A stretch of 64,000 bases of DNA from Lachnospiraceae bacterium V9D3004 (GTDB taxonomy: Bacteria > Bacillota > Clostridia > Lachnospirales > Lachnospiraceae), in the NCBI GenBank assembly GCA_000621985.1, contig JHWW01000010.1:1-64000 (forward strand), in the 5' to 3' direction. The notes under the pieces were generated by a model, which searched no databases, had not been told where the DNA came from, and saw nothing but the letters and a program-made list of their open reading frames with translations. Position numbers and translations under genes: made by a program. Shown here piece after piece: positions 41,642-51,537 of the stretch (within the stretch, counting starts at the first letter, position 1; the number at the start of each line of letters is the position of its first letter).

Positions 41642-43897
41642 TTAAGCCAGTTTCTTATGACATGTTCTCGCTATGACATCCTCCTGCTGCTTTCTTGTAA
41701 GGTCGATGAATTTGACTGCATATCCCGACACTCTGACTGTGAAATTAGCGTATTCTTCTTTCTCCGGATGTTCCATTGCATCGATAAGTTTTTCAACACC
41801 GAATACGTTCACATTCAAATGATGCGCTCCCTGGGCAAAGTATCCGTCAAGTACACTTTTAAGGTTATCAATTCTCTCGGTGTCCGAATGGCCAAGCGCC
41901 TCCGGATTAATGGTCTGAGTGTTGGATATTCCGTCAAGAGACCAGTGATATGGGATCTTGGCTACCGAATTAAGCGATGCGATAAGTCCGCTCTTTTCGG
42001 CACCATATGACGGTGATGCGCCCGGCGAGAACGGGGTGTAAGCCTTACGACCGTCAGGCATTGCTCCTGTAGCTTCACCGTATACAACATTTGAAGTTAT
42101 CGTAAGGATCGAGGTCGTCGGTTCCGAATCGCGATACGTATGACGACGTTTGATCTTCTCAAGAAATGTCTTAAGTAGCCATACACCGATCTGATCTGCC
42201 CTGTCATCGTCGTTGCCGTATCTTGGGAAGTCGCCCTCGATCTCAAAATCTTTTGTAATTCCATCCTCGTCACGGATGATCTTTACTTTGGCATATTTTA
42301 TGGCACTGAGTGAATCGATAACATGAGAGAATCCGGCGATTCCGGTTGCAAATGTTCTTCTTACATCAGTGTCGATAAGCGCCATCTCTGCTGCCTCATA
42401 ATAATATTTATCATGCATATAATGAATGAGATTAAGCACGTTAACATATATATCCGCAAGCCAGTCAAGCCAATATTCATATTTTTCAATGACCTCATCA
42501 TAGTCTGCGTATTCGCTTGTGATGCGCTCCATCTTCGGTCCCACCTGGATGCGGTGCTTCTCGTCAAATCCGCCGTTGAATGCATATAACAGCGCTTTGC
42601 CAAGATTGGCACGGGCTCCAAAGAACTGTATCTCTTTTCCTGTCTGGGTTGCCGATACACAGCAACATATTGAATAATCATCGCCCCATACCGGTTTCAT
42701 GACATCATCATTCTCGTACTGTATCGAGCTTGTCTTTACAGATACGCTTGAAGCATATTTCTTAAAATTATCTCCAAGTGCCGGCGAATAGAGAACCGTA
42801 ATATTCGGTTCGGGTGAAGGTCCCATATTCTCAAGCGTATGCAGGAAACGATAATCTGTCTTCGTAACCATCGAACGACCGTCTACTCCGATACCGCCTA
42901 TCTCAAGAGTCGCCCATGTCGGATCGCCCGAGAACAGCTGGTTATAAGCAGGGATTCTTGCGAATTTGACCATACGGAACTTCATTGTAAGATGATCGAT
43001 AAGTTCCTGTGCCTGCTCTTCCGTGATAATTCCTCTGTCAAGATCACGTTTAATATATATATCAAGAAATGTGGATATTCTGCCTACCGACATTGCAGCG
43101 CCGTTCTGTGTCTTTATGGCTGCAAGATATCCGAAATACAGCCACTGAACGGCTTCCTTGGCATTCTTCGCGGGTTCGGAGATGTCATAGCCGTATATTT
43201 TTGCCATCTCTTTAATTCCGTTAAGAGCGTTGATCTGCATCGCGATCTCTTCTCGGAGACGAATGACCTCATCATACATATTGCCGCATCCGCAATTATC
43301 CTTATCCTTCTTCTTCGCTTCGATAAGATAATCTATTCCATATAATGCAATACGTCTGTAGTCACCGACTATTCTTCCTCTTCCGTAAGTATCCGGAAGT
43401 CCGGTAACAACATGTGTCTTTCTCACCAGTCTCATCTCCGGCGTATATGCTGCGAATACCGCATCATTATGAGTTGTAACATATTCCGAAAATATCTTTT
43501 TAAGTTTGGGGTTGATCTCGTAACCATATGATTCTGCTGCCTGCACAGCCATCTTGATACCGCCGTAAGGCATGAATGCACGTTTAAGAGGCTTGTCGGT
43601 CTGAATTCCTACGATCTGTTCCATATCTTTGAGTGACTCGTCGATATATCCCGGTCCGTATGCCGTAAGACCTGTTACAACTTCCGTCTCACAGTCAAGC
43701 ACTCCGCCGTTCTCACGCTCCTTCTTCTGAAGCTCCTGAAGCGTTTTCCAAAGCTTATCAGTAGCCTCTGTTGGGTCTGCCAGGAATGATTCATCGCCGT
43801 CATAAGGTGTGTAATTCTTCTGAATGAAATCTCGTACGTTAATCTCGTCTTTCCATATCGAACCTTCAAATCCTTCCCATTGCTTGTAGTCTTTCAC
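41642..43897 (-). CDS. pflB: Formate C-acetyltransferase (pyruvate formate-lyase)
   Basis: 751 residues, the usual length. The active-site cysteines are in [11 protein letters not shown] near residue 412 and the glycyl-radical motif RVSGYAVKF is near the C-terminus. [14 protein letters not shown] near the start is also typical. PFL converts pyruvate and CoA to acetyl-CoA and formate under anaerobic conditions, and oxygen destroys the radical enzyme. The common Cys-Cys-Val motif is extended to three cysteines here (CCCVS); this may be a lineage feature. AGGAGG lies before the ATG. The upstream region has paired ACAA/TTGT inverted repeats that could bind a redox or replication regulator. Confidence 0.97.
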   Translation of the reverse strand: MKDYKQWEGFEGSIWKDEINVRDFIQKNYTPYDGDESFLADPTEATDKLWKTLQELQKKERENGGVLDCETEVVTGLTAYGPGYIDESLKDMEQIVGIQTDKPLKRAFMPYGGIKMAVQAAESYGYEINPKLKKIFSEYVTTHNDAVFAAYTPEMRLVRKTHVVTGLPDTYGRGRIVGDYRRIALYGIDYLIEAKKKDKDNCGCGNMYDEVIRLREEIAMQINALNGIKEMAKIYGYDISEPAKNAKEAVQWLYFGYLAAIKTQNGAAMSVGRISTFLDIYIKRDLDRGIITEEQAQELIDHLTMKFRMVKFARIPAYNQLFSGDPTWATLEIGGIGVDGRSMVTKTDYRFLHTLENMGPSPEPNITVLYSPALGDNFKKYASSVSVKTSSIQYENDDVMKPVWGDDYSICCCVSATQTGKEIQFFGARANLGKALLYAFNGGFDEKHRIQVGPKMERITSEYADYDEVIEKYEYWLDWLADIYVNVLNLIHYMHDKYYYEAAEMALIDTDVRRTFATGIAGFSHVIDSLSAIKYAKVKIIRDEDGITKDFEIEGDFPRYGNDDDRADQIGVWLLKTFLEKIKRRHTYRDSEPTTSILTITSNVVYGEATGAMPDGRKAYTPFSPGASPSYGAEKSGLIASLNSVAKIPYHWSLDGISNTQTINPEALGHSDTERIDNLKSVLDGYFAQGAHHLNVNVFGVEKLIDAMEHPEKEEYANFTVRVSGYAVKFIDLTRKQQEDVIARTCHKKLA

Positions 43898-43930
43898 GAA
43901 ACAACCTCCTTATATTTACCAAATATATAT

Positions 43931-43974
43931 ACAATATATCGTTGTCAATATTTACCTACCACAATATGTTGTGG
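43931..43974 (-). promoter_or_regulatory. Inverted-repeat operator candidates before pflB
   Basis: Two inverted repeats lie 34-77 bp upstream of the pflB ATG: ACAA-7-TTGT (43931-43945) and CCACAA-4-TTGTGG (43959-43974). A minus-strand TTGACA (43948-43943) overlaps the first. The sites are centred about 28 bp apart. They could bind Rex or NrdR-type repressors, whose boxes have similar arms, but neither consensus fits exactly. Confidence 0.4.
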
Positions 43975-44060
43975 CATTAAATAGTGTATCATATCTTTTT
44001 AAAAAATCAAGGGGTTTTTCATGAATAATTGATGGCAATTTGTTACTTCTTAATAAATAC

Positions 44061-44108
44061 GAAAAAACACCCCGATCCATCAGCGCTTAAACGTCTGTGA
44101 ACCGGGGT
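44061..44108 (-). terminator. Rho-independent terminator after the DUF4234 gene
   Basis: On the minus strand an imperfect stem starting CCCCGGTTCACAGACG and ending CGCTGATGGATCGGGG is followed by TGTTTTTTCG. It lies about 50 nt past the stop codon of the gene at 44158-44778. Confidence 0.75.
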
Positions 44109-44157
44109 ATCTGACAAATGTTGGATTCTGTAAATATTCCGTAAGTGATTCCGTATA

Positions 44158-44778
44158 TTACAGTGATGCTTTTACCGTTGCATTCTTATTGAGCTCATCC
44201 TGAATCAAACCGAGAACTGCCGGTGAGAATGCAAATATCGGGAATAATAAGCAGAACAGATCATTCTTTGCCTCTCCCCTTCTGACACGTATCTCATTAA
44301 CCTTCTCAGATGACTTATATGCCCAGAATATAAGATATATTCCGCATGAAAAGATTGAATAAACCAGTACCATTGCCGGTGTTTCATCTTCTTTACCATA
44401 TAATGCATTGAGTTCCTGTGCAACTTTATAAAGCCATATTAACCAGTATATACCGCATGTTATTATTGAAAGTAATATACAAAGACCGATATTCCTTTCC
44501 GTGATAGCTGTACCTACTCCGGCACCGCTTCCGGCATACTGATAGTTTCCTCCCTGCTGCTGATAACCTTGCTGGTAATTCTGCTGATAGTTCTGTTGCT
44601 GATTAAACTGCTGCTGATTAGGCTGCTGCTGATTAGGCTGCTGTCCCTGTTGTTGTCCGGGCTGCTGGTTAGGCTGTTGTCCAAAATCAGGTTGTGGATT
44701 GTTGCTTCTTGGTGTGCCGCATTTCGGACAGAACTGACCGTTATCCGGAAATTCTGCACCACAGTTGTTACATTTCAT
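44158..44778 (-). CDS. Zinc-ribbon DUF4234 membrane protein with Gln-rich linker
   Basis: 206 residues. The N-terminus is a zinc ribbon with two CxxC knuckles (CNNCGAEF and CPKCGTPR). A low-complexity linker (about 30-80) is built almost only of Gln, Asn, Pro, Gly and Tyr. The C-terminal part has the DUF4234 pattern (IITCGIYWLIWLYKVAQELN, IFSCGIYLIFWAYKSSEKVN), with two or three membrane helices. Proteins of this layout are common in Lachnospiraceae and their role is unknown. The linker could form a flexible or phase-separating tail (inference). AGGAGG lies 7 nt before the ATG. It follows the CotH gene cluster on the same strand but with its own terminator. Confidence 0.85.
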   Translation of the reverse strand: MKCNNCGAEFPDNGQFCPKCGTPRSNNPQPDFGQQPNQQPGQQQGQQPNQQQPNQQQFNQQQNYQQNYQQGYQQQGGNYQYAGSGAGVGTAITERNIGLCILLSIITCGIYWLIWLYKVAQELNALYGKEDETPAMVLVYSIFSCGIYLIFWAYKSSEKVNEIRVRRGEAKNDLFCLLFPIFAFSPAVLGLIQDELNKNATVKASL

Positions 44779-44846
44779 AATAAATTACCTCCTCATTTTA
44801 TTCACTAAAATATTACTCCCAATTAATGATTCCGTCAACACTGCCG

Positions 44847-47800
44847 TCATTTGATCTTAACGGTAAATTTGGCTTTACATTTTTTACATACAGCGGTTAT
44901 TACCGCTTTTCCTTTGCTCTTGCCTGCGGTAACATTAACCGAATCTCCCGTCTTCCTGCTTAGTTTTACTTTCTTCTTATATTTTGCGGCTACCGACCAG
45001 GTAACTTTTCCTTTCAGGTTTTTCTTAACGGCCTTAAGTTTGATCTTACCGCCGCACTTTACTGTCTTCTTTCCTGTAATTGATAATCCCGCTTTCTTCT
45101 TTGACACATCTCCGGTCTTATCCGTACCGGCATTGTCTGATGTTCCCTGTCCCGACAATCCGGACTTACCTGCTGGAGCCGGCGTAGGCGAAGCGTAACC
45201 TGCTTGATCCTTTGCCTGTCCGTTATCACCTGAAGGAACTGTCGTAGGAACAATGTCTGTTCCCTCATCAGGTGCTTTTGTAGACGTCGGTTCCTTCGTT
45301 ACTGTCGGAGCTTTTGTAGGTCTTGGCGTAGGCGAAGGCGTCTTATCCGGGAACGGATATGTTGTCGGCGCCGGTACATCCGAAGGTCTCGGAGTCTTAG
45401 TGGGAGCCGGCGTATTAAGCGCACTTGAATCAAAGTCGAATACTGCATAGCTTGCAGCCTTATCATCAATCACATAATCCTTATTATATACAACCGCCTG
45501 AACAATGTTGGAATCATCTTCACGGTTAATAAGATTTTCCGGGACTTCGATACTTGCCTTTTTATTTTCAATATTATACAGATATGCACCTTCGGCAGTC
45601 TCGATCCTTCTTCCGTTAACTATGAATTCCACATATTTTGCTGTATCCTTACCGGCATCAAGCGTAACAGTTACCTTATTGCCGTCTTTCTTTACCGTAA
45701 CCTTATTGTCACCGGATATCGTATTGCCAAGCGATGTATACAATGTGTTGATATCCTTGAACTGCGTATCGAACCATTCTATTCTCTTCTCAACGAATGT
45801 CTTAAATGAGTACACAGCCGGGTCGAACAGCTGGCTGTCCACACGTCTCACAACACCGTCTATAAATGCATCACCGTGATACTTCGAATAACTCCAAGAC
45901 CATTTATCATCATTGGCTTCGGAAGCACGCCTGTATTTTTCAGCGAGCGTATCTATAACACCTCCGTCCTTTATGAGTCCCTCGAATACGGTATTCCTTG
46001 TCGACTTATACTTATTGTACAATTTTAATACAAAATACGGATCTTTCACAAGATATCTGTTCCACTGGTACTTCTGGTATTCCTGCTCGGCAAATCCGCC
46101 CTGTGAAGGACTGCGTCCGGTAAGCGTTGTCTGCCACTCGGTATAATTAAGCAGCTGTGAACTGCTGTACATACATATGTTACCGTATCCCCAGTCATAA
46201 TCCCATGCAGGTCCCATGAATATCTTGCTGTCAATATCTTTGTACATATATGTACTGTTCTTCATTGAATCCCAGTTGTTCGTTATCTCACACACAAACC
46301 AGTATGCAACAAGTGAATCAAGGTCGTACAGATCACTGTAATGACAATCCATTCCCATGTAATCACACAGCCAGTCTCTGCTCTTTATCGCACTCTCGAA
46401 CGCATTTACGTAATTTTCAACGTAATCCATCATAGCCGGACAGCTTACAGCGAATTCCGGTGAATCTACATACATCGGAATAGTATTTGATGATATGAAC
46501 GATGACGGATATTTATTCTTGTCATGGGGACTTCTAAAGTCCATTCCAAGGAGGTAACCACCTGTGATCGCCGGAATCTCACCGCCAAAATAATCACTGA
46601 CTTTATATTTGTTGCCTCCGTAATTGACTACTCCGGTTGTAATAAAGCTGAGATCCTCGCACATCGCCTCTTCGAGATTATCCTGGACGAGGAACAGGTT
46701 CTCCTTGCAGATCGCTTCCGCTATCGTCTCCGCAAGACCTTCCCAGTCATATACATTTATTCTTGATTTTCCTATTCTTACATGCTCGCTAAGCTGGTAT
46801 ACTCCTTCGTAACCACCGTTAAGTATAAGCACAACACTGGTTGACGCCATGGCATATTCAAGCCCCATATCTTTTGAGAAATTATGTGTTATCTCATTTC
46901 TCATATTGGTATGGTCTATCATATTGGCAAGAAGTACCCAGTGCTTGTTCTTACCGTTCTCGCTAAGACCAAGAAGATTGGACTTGGATTCAAGTTTCAG
47001 TTTATACGGTTTCTTAACGCCGAATGCCACCGCCTGACTCCACGTGGAATTACCTCTTCCTTTTATAGTAGTCCTTCCTTCGTACATATTCTTGACATCA
47101 CTGAATTCATTGTTGCCCTGAACCTTGATGTCAGCACCTTTATAGTTATAATTACTCGTTATCTCCGCACCGTCATCCGTGTCAATATATATTACCGGAA
47201 GCTCACTGAAATAAAGCGAAACTTCCCATCTCATCTCAGTATTGTCGGCTTTTACTTCCACGCTGATAACCGACTCAAGATCCTCTTTTTTCGGCGTGTA
47301 TGAAGCCGAATTGCTGCCGACATTCACACCGTTAACCTTCCAGTTGTATGTAAATGTGGCACCCGCTTTGTTATAATCGACTTTAACTTTAAGAGGTTTA
47401 CCGACTTCGGCATAACTGTTTTCAAAATATGCTTTGATATATACTTCGGGTATTACCGTGATCTTAAAATCTTTCTTATAACCACCGGCTGTCGTTGCAG
47501 TAAGTACCACCGGCGTATCGCTGCCGATCTCACTTCTGTCGGGAACCGCACGGTTTCCGTCAATATGCACTACCTTATCACTGCTGCTGGTCCATGTAAG
47601 ATCATATCCTCCGACAGATGAAGGAAGATTTACGGCACTTTTAACTCCCAAAGCACTCTCTCCCGATGCATATGACAGTTCAAGACCGGCAAGATAGATA
47701 TTACCTGCCGCCTTTGAATCGAGACATATCTTAGGCACCGGATAACAGCCCTTTACAGCCTTCCAAACACCGGAATCAAGCTTACTTGGAAGCGTACCCG

Positions 47801-48767
47801 AAGTAAGCGACGCTTTTGACATCACAGTTGCTTCCTGTGAGATTATGTATGAAGAATCCTCAAGATAATAACAATTCGATATATTGGCCACATAATCCGT
47901 ATTGCCAAGTTCGGGTGATGTTACAGCATAATTCATATATCCGTCATACTGTATCGAACCGACATTAAGACAGCCTGACACTTTGCCGATCTTTGATTTT
48001 GCGATCCTTCCGACTATACCGGCAGAATATAATATATCGTGCCTTGTACCGCTTGCGTTAACGTCGACACCATTATATATATTGGTAATGTATATATTAC
48101 TGTTTCCGCCGGATATCGTAGTACGGCATTCACCTATGATACCGCCGATCCCAACCGTGTCGCAGGCAGATGTGGTATTGCCTGTTATCGTTCCGTTGAC
48201 AGCCGATATGTTATCGATCTTTGTATATCCGTTAACTTCTCCGGCCAGTGTACCTATGGCCGCAAAGCCTCCGCTAAAGTCGGCTCTTATATCAACATTC
48301 TCGAATATGAGATTCTTTACTTCCGCAGTTTTATTACTGCTGTCACTTCCGATTATGCTGAACAATCCTACCTGGGCACAGTTACGCGAACCGCTGCCGC
48401 TTGCTGAACCTGACAGATCGATGGTCATGCCCGATATAACATGTCCTTTGCCGTCAAATGTTCCCGAGAACACATTCGCACTTGAATGATCACTGTCACC
48501 TCTGATACCAATATAATTCTCAAGATTATTTGTTTTTCCTTTTCCTCCGATGGGGATCCAGTCCTGACCGGACAGATCGATATCCTTTGTAAGAACATAA
48601 TCCCCATTCATTGGATATTGCGATGAAGTACCTATCTGCGCAAGCTGTGCGGCAGTCGATATCTCAATTGTCGAAGCCGCCTTAGACCCGGCAGGCCGTG
48701 CAAATGCAGCACACATAATTATTAAAAATAATCCGGTAATTATCTTCTTCATGTAATATCTCACCAT
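44847..48767 (-). CDS. Secreted GLUG / Ig-like / CotH-kinase surface protein
   Basis: About 1306 residues. Signal peptide (ends near SKAAS); GLUG-type beta domain (IEISTAAQLAQIG, DIDLSGQDWIPIGG, GTFDGKGHVISGMTI; about 35-310); an Ig-like part; a CotH kinase-like domain (about 510-880) with KGRGNSTWSQ, KPYKLKLESKSNLLG, HWVLLANMIDHTNMRNEI, GVYQLSEHVRIGKSRI and GPAWDYDWGYG; a Thr/Pro linker; and a C-terminal Big_2-like domain rich in Lys (GGKIKLKAVKKNLKGKVTW). CotH kinases of spores phosphorylate coat proteins (known for CotH); here the domain is probably secreted and its substrate unknown. I start at 48767 because AGAGG lies 7 nt upstream; an ATG 5 codons later is also possible. It follows the CE15 gene. 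Confidence 0.88.
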   Translation of the reverse strand: MVRYYMKKIITGLFLIIMCAAFARPAGSKAASTIEISTAAQLAQIGTSSQYPMNGDYVLTKDIDLSGQDWIPIGGKGKTNNLENYIGIRGDSDHSSANVFSGTFDGKGHVISGMTIDLSGSASGSGSRNCAQVGLFSIIGSDSSNKTAEVKNLIFENVDIRADFSGGFAAIGTLAGEVNGYTKIDNISAVNGTITGNTTSACDTVGIGGIIGECRTTISGGNSNIYITNIYNGVDVNASGTRHDILYSAGIVGRIAKSKIGKVSGCLNVGSIQYDGYMNYAVTSPELGNTDYVANISNCYYLEDSSYIISQEATVMSKASLTSGTLPSKLDSGVWKAVKGCYPVPKICLDSKAAGNIYLAGLELSYASGESALGVKSAVNLPSSVGGYDLTWTSSSDKVVHIDGNRAVPDRSEIGSDTPVVLTATTAGGYKKDFKITVIPEVYIKAYFENSYAEVGKPLKVKVDYNKAGATFTYNWKVNGVNVGSNSASYTPKKEDLESVISVEVKADNTEMRWEVSLYFSELPVIYIDTDDGAEITSNYNYKGADIKVQGNNEFSDVKNMYEGRTTIKGRGNSTWSQAVAFGVKKPYKLKLESKSNLLGLSENGKNKHWVLLANMIDHTNMRNEITHNFSKDMGLEYAMASTSVVLILNGGYEGVYQLSEHVRIGKSRINVYDWEGLAETIAEAICKENLFLVQDNLEEAMCEDLSFITTGVVNYGGNKYKVSDYFGGEIPAITGGYLLGMDFRSPHDKNKYPSSFISSNTIPMYVDSPEFAVSCPAMMDYVENYVNAFESAIKSRDWLCDYMGMDCHYSDLYDLDSLVAYWFVCEITNNWDSMKNSTYMYKDIDSKIFMGPAWDYDWGYGNICMYSSSQLLNYTEWQTTLTGRSPSQGGFAEQEYQKYQWNRYLVKDPYFVLKLYNKYKSTRNTVFEGLIKDGGVIDTLAEKYRRASEANDDKWSWSYSKYHGDAFIDGVVRRVDSQLFDPAVYSFKTFVEKRIEWFDTQFKDINTLYTSLGNTISGDNKVTVKKDGNKVTVTLDAGKDTAKYVEFIVNGRRIETAEGAYLYNIENKKASIEVPENLINREDDSNIVQAVVYNKDYVIDDKAASYAVFDFDSSALNTPAPTKTPRPSDVPAPTTYPFPDKTPSPTPRPTKAPTVTKEPTSTKAPDEGTDIVPTTVPSGDNGQAKDQAGYASPTPAPAGKSGLSGQGTSDNAGTDKTGDVSKKKAGLSITGKKTVKCGGKIKLKAVKKNLKGKVTWSVAAKYKKKVKLSRKTGDSVNVTAGKSKGKAVITAVCKKCKAKFTVKIK

Positions 48768-48885
48768 TAGCACACCTCTCATATCTGTCGGAGTCTGTTT
48801 CGGCACATGACTTCACTCCACTTTCGTCATCTATTATGATACCTAGCATCTTTCCACTGTATAACATACTGTTATTCACATTATA

Positions 48886-50670
48886 TCATTCCGGTATCTG
48901 AGCCTCATATACTTCTTTATTATTGATTCCCGAAGGCGTCTCTGTATATTCGAACAATGTTGTCTGAAGATCTTTTATCTCAAAATCATCAACGTCTTTT
49001 CCGTTATACATCTCGTCACAATACTTGAACAGTTTGACAACATCATCATTAAGGATATTATGTCCCATCGATGCATCGTGAAGATTGATTATGATATTAT
49101 TGCTAAGGCCGAGCATATCGAATACATCTTTAGCCTTACAGAAGTTGTACCACAGACTCGGTGTATTCTGCCATATGTCATAATTGAATCCGCCGATGAG
49201 CATAAGCGTTCTGCCTTCCGATGCATACAGAGCCGACAGGAAATGCTGATCAAACGGAAGCTGGTAGATATTCCTGAACTGCAGGAATCTCTGATTGAAC
49301 CAGAATGCTTCACCGCTGCTCTGTATGCTTCCGAGTGTTTCAATGTCGCCCTGCTTATATGTTGCCTTATCCATATAACCGAGACTTGACACATCATATT
49401 CCTGGGTTACTTTAGCATCGGGATTATATCTGAATACACCCATTCCGCCGCATCCCGAACATGTCGGAAGGGCGATCTTGAATCTTCTGTCGAATGCCCC
49501 TGTTATCGCTGTTGCTTTACCGTATCTTGACACACCGCCTACAATTGCGAATTCGGGATCGATACCGTAATCTCTTCCTGCGCCTTCATTAAGCGCATCA
49601 AGCACCTTACTTGCTCCCCATGCCCATGCCATGAGCACACCGGTCTGCTCACGCCAGTCCTGCATATTGTACGGGTACAATGTATAGAATGCACCCTGTC
49701 TCGCGTTGCTGTCTGTAGATACCTGACCTACATCATAATTGATGACCGCATATCCGTGGTCAAGAGCATACTGCTGCTCCGAAAGACTTCCGAGCGCTAT
49801 TATTACAGGCCATCCTTTTTCGGGTGCCGTTCCACCCGGCGTAACCACCTCAACTTCAAATGATGCGCTTCCGCCCTGAACCTGTCCTTCCTCTGAGCCA
49901 GAAGTCTCTATATTGATCTTTAGTTTCGTATCATTTCTGTCATAAGTAACCGTCTCACCTGAGCCGTCTCTCCACATTCCGTACATGTAATACTGATACA
50001 TCTGGCGGATCTCTTCAGCGCGTCCTTCCCAATTCTCCGCTGTCACAGGTGTTCCGTCAATATATGTAAATATATCCGGTATCGTCTGCTGTTCTTTAAG
50101 TTCATTAACCTCTACAAGATTCGCAAACGGGATCGGAGTCGGTGTCGGAACCGGTGTTGCTGTCGGAACTTCGGTAGGCTTTGCCGTCGGTTCCGTATTC
50201 TGTTCCGGTGTCTTAATAACACCTGATGTTGCTGCCGGTGTTGCTGCGGTATTCTGCGTCTGTGCCGGTGCAGCGGTTACAGTGTTGTTATTCGCTTCCG
50301 GATCCGTAACCTTTACATTGCAAGTCATCTTCTTTGTCTTACCTCCAAGCTTATATGCTGCCGTTATCTTTGCAGTACCTTCTTTGATTCCCTTTACAAC
50401 CGCATATGCTTTGTTTCCTTTTGTATTCTTTCCGGTTATCTTCGCTACCGAAGCTTTCTTCGTACTCCATGTTACTTTTGCTTTCTTATTACCGTTCTTA
50501 ACCTTGATCTTAACTGTCTTGCCAACATTAACACTGCATGACGACTTGTTGAGTTTCGGTTTCTTTGCGGCCTGTGCCACATCCCCATTAACCGGTAAAC
50601 TTCCTATGCTTCCTGCCATCAATGCACATACAGTAACCTGCATAATTAATAATTTTACTCCTTTACCCAC
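48886..50670 (-). CDS. Secreted Big_2 and glucuronoyl esterase (CE15) protein
   Basis: 594 residues. A signal peptide (about 1-35, ending AQAAKK) is followed by a Big_2-like domain (SCSVNVGKTVKIKVKNGNKK, VTWSTKKASVAKIT; about 40-125), a Thr/Pro linker (about 130-185) and a CE15 domain. CE15 enzymes cut ester links between lignin alcohols and glucuronic acid of xylan. Catalytic Ser is in GGVSRYGKATA near residue 380; the acidic partner may be in SSGEAFWFNQRF and the His in SMGHNIL near 535. LPFDQHFLSALYA is also typical. The start codon is GTG with AGGAGAGG upstream. It lies 27 nt after an Hpt gene and before the CotH gene, one transcript by spacing. Confidence 0.88.
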   Translation of the reverse strand: MGKGVKLLIMQVTVCALMAGSIGSLPVNGDVAQAAKKPKLNKSSCSVNVGKTVKIKVKNGNKKAKVTWSTKKASVAKITGKNTKGNKAYAVVKGIKEGTAKITAAYKLGGKTKKMTCNVKVTDPEANNNTVTAAPAQTQNTAATPAATSGVIKTPEQNTEPTAKPTEVPTATPVPTPTPIPFANLVEVNELKEQQTIPDIFTYIDGTPVTAENWEGRAEEIRQMYQYYMYGMWRDGSGETVTYDRNDTKLKINIETSGSEEGQVQGGSASFEVEVVTPGGTAPEKGWPVIIALGSLSEQQYALDHGYAVINYDVGQVSTDSNARQGAFYTLYPYNMQDWREQTGVLMAWAWGASKVLDALNEGAGRDYGIDPEFAIVGGVSRYGKATAITGAFDRRFKIALPTCSGCGGMGVFRYNPDAKVTQEYDVSSLGYMDKATYKQGDIETLGSIQSSGEAFWFNQRFLQFRNIYQLPFDQHFLSALYASEGRTLMLIGGFNYDIWQNTPSLWYNFCKAKDVFDMLGLSNNIIINLHDASMGHNILNDDVVKLFKYCDEMYNGKDVDDFEIKDLQTTLFEYTETPSGINNKEVYEAQIPE

Positions 50671-50697
50671 AATACCTCTCCTTTCTGATGCTTAATA

Positions 50698-51060
50698 TCA
50701 ATCCCCGCCAACCAATTCATCAAGTTCCTCCTTGGCATCATGCAGTTCCATCATCTTCTCCGGAACCCCGTCAAAACTGCCGGCCTTCAGAACATGTACA
50801 ATATCAGTCAAAATATCATATATGGGAGTAATTCCGAGATTGCCGTATACGCCTTTCATCGTATGGGCAAGACCATGGGCGTTCTCAATATCCTTATTGA
50901 GAATATACTGATCAAGACGATCTATATCTTCATTCACACAATAACGCTCAATAAATGACAGATAAAGCTCTTCATCGCCGACAAGCCTCTGAATCGCTTC
51001 ATCCGTATCACAGCCCCATATAAACAACTTCTCAATAACCTCGGTATTATCCTGATTCAT
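50698..51060 (-). CDS. Orphan Hpt phosphotransfer protein
   Basis: 120 residues, all helix. The phospho-accepting His is in AHTMKGVYGNLGI near residue 65. A predicted helical hairpin with TPIYDILTDIVHVLKAG follows, which resembles the region TELDELITDICEVTRKG in the Hpt protein at 814-1158, so the two may be paralogs. AGGGGAG lies before the ATG. A good promoter lies about 70 nt upstream. It is unusual for an Hpt protein to head an operon of secreted CE15 and CotH proteins, and no receiver or kinase is near. It may link their expression to a phosphorelay, or simply share the promoter. Confidence 0.85.
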   Translation of the reverse strand: MNQDNTEVIEKLFIWGCDTDEAIQRLVGDEELYLSFIERYCVNEDIDRLDQYILNKDIENAHGLAHTMKGVYGNLGITPIYDILTDIVHVLKAGSFDGVPEKMMELHDAKEELDELVGGD

Positions 51061-51137
51061 AATATCTCCCCTGCATTATATCTGATCATCCACGGCGGTA
51101 ACATGATACCTTAAATCTGTATATAAATAATATTAAC

Positions 51138-51166
51138 ATTTTAACACAAATGATATATATATTCAA
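51138..51166 (-). promoter_or_regulatory. Sigma-A promoter of the Hpt-CE15-CotH operon
   Basis: Minus-strand TTGAAT (51166-51161) and TAAAAT (51143-51138) are separated by 17 nt. Transcription would start near 51131, about 70 nt before the Hpt ATG. Confidence 0.6.
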
Positions 51167-51260
51167 GGAAATTGTCAGACATTAAGATGGTGCGCATAGG
51201 AACCATTCACAGTCCCCCACGCTTTTAACCCATAGCCCATCTGCTTCGCAATTTCCCATG

Positions 51261-51531
51261 AAAAAAAAGGCTGTGGAATTAACTCCACAGCCCCCGTAGT
51301 CAATACTATATGACCATATGTACACCCAAAATGCCGCTCCTTGAATTTTGACTCCTAGCATATGGCTAGGTGGGCGACCGCAAACAAATCTCTGTCTTCC
51401 GTTGTTTGTATATACTGCATAAAGCAGCAGTGACGGCCCGACATTAACTTGAAAATGTAGGAATCCCGTTTAAAGTTTTGTAGGTTCAAAACATCAAGGT
51501 TTATCGAACATTTCAGGCTATTTATTAATGT
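51261..51531 (-). ncRNA. ssrS: Probable 6S RNA
   Basis: A long non-coding transcript has its own promoter (see 51538) and ends in a terminator: GGCTGTGGA (51269-51277 on the plus strand) paired with TCCACAGCC (51284-51292), followed on the minus strand by eight T. Inside, on the minus strand, CGGGCCGTCACTGC near the 5' side and AGCGGCATTTTGGGTGTA near the 3' side correspond to the conserved boxes of E. coli 6S RNA (CGGGCCAGTC and GGCGGCATCTCGG, recalled). The flanks CCTACA and GTGTACA can close a long stem around a central bubble. 6S RNA binds RNA polymerase-sigma-A in stationary phase. The exact mature 5' end is not known. No protein frame competes on either strand. Confidence 0.65.
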
Positions 51532-51537
51532 AAGTAC

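Noticed and set aside
43931-43974. A firm NrdR or Rex site assignment
   Set aside because: Arms fit partly but the spacing (about 28 bp, not 31) and inner bases differ from both consensus forms.
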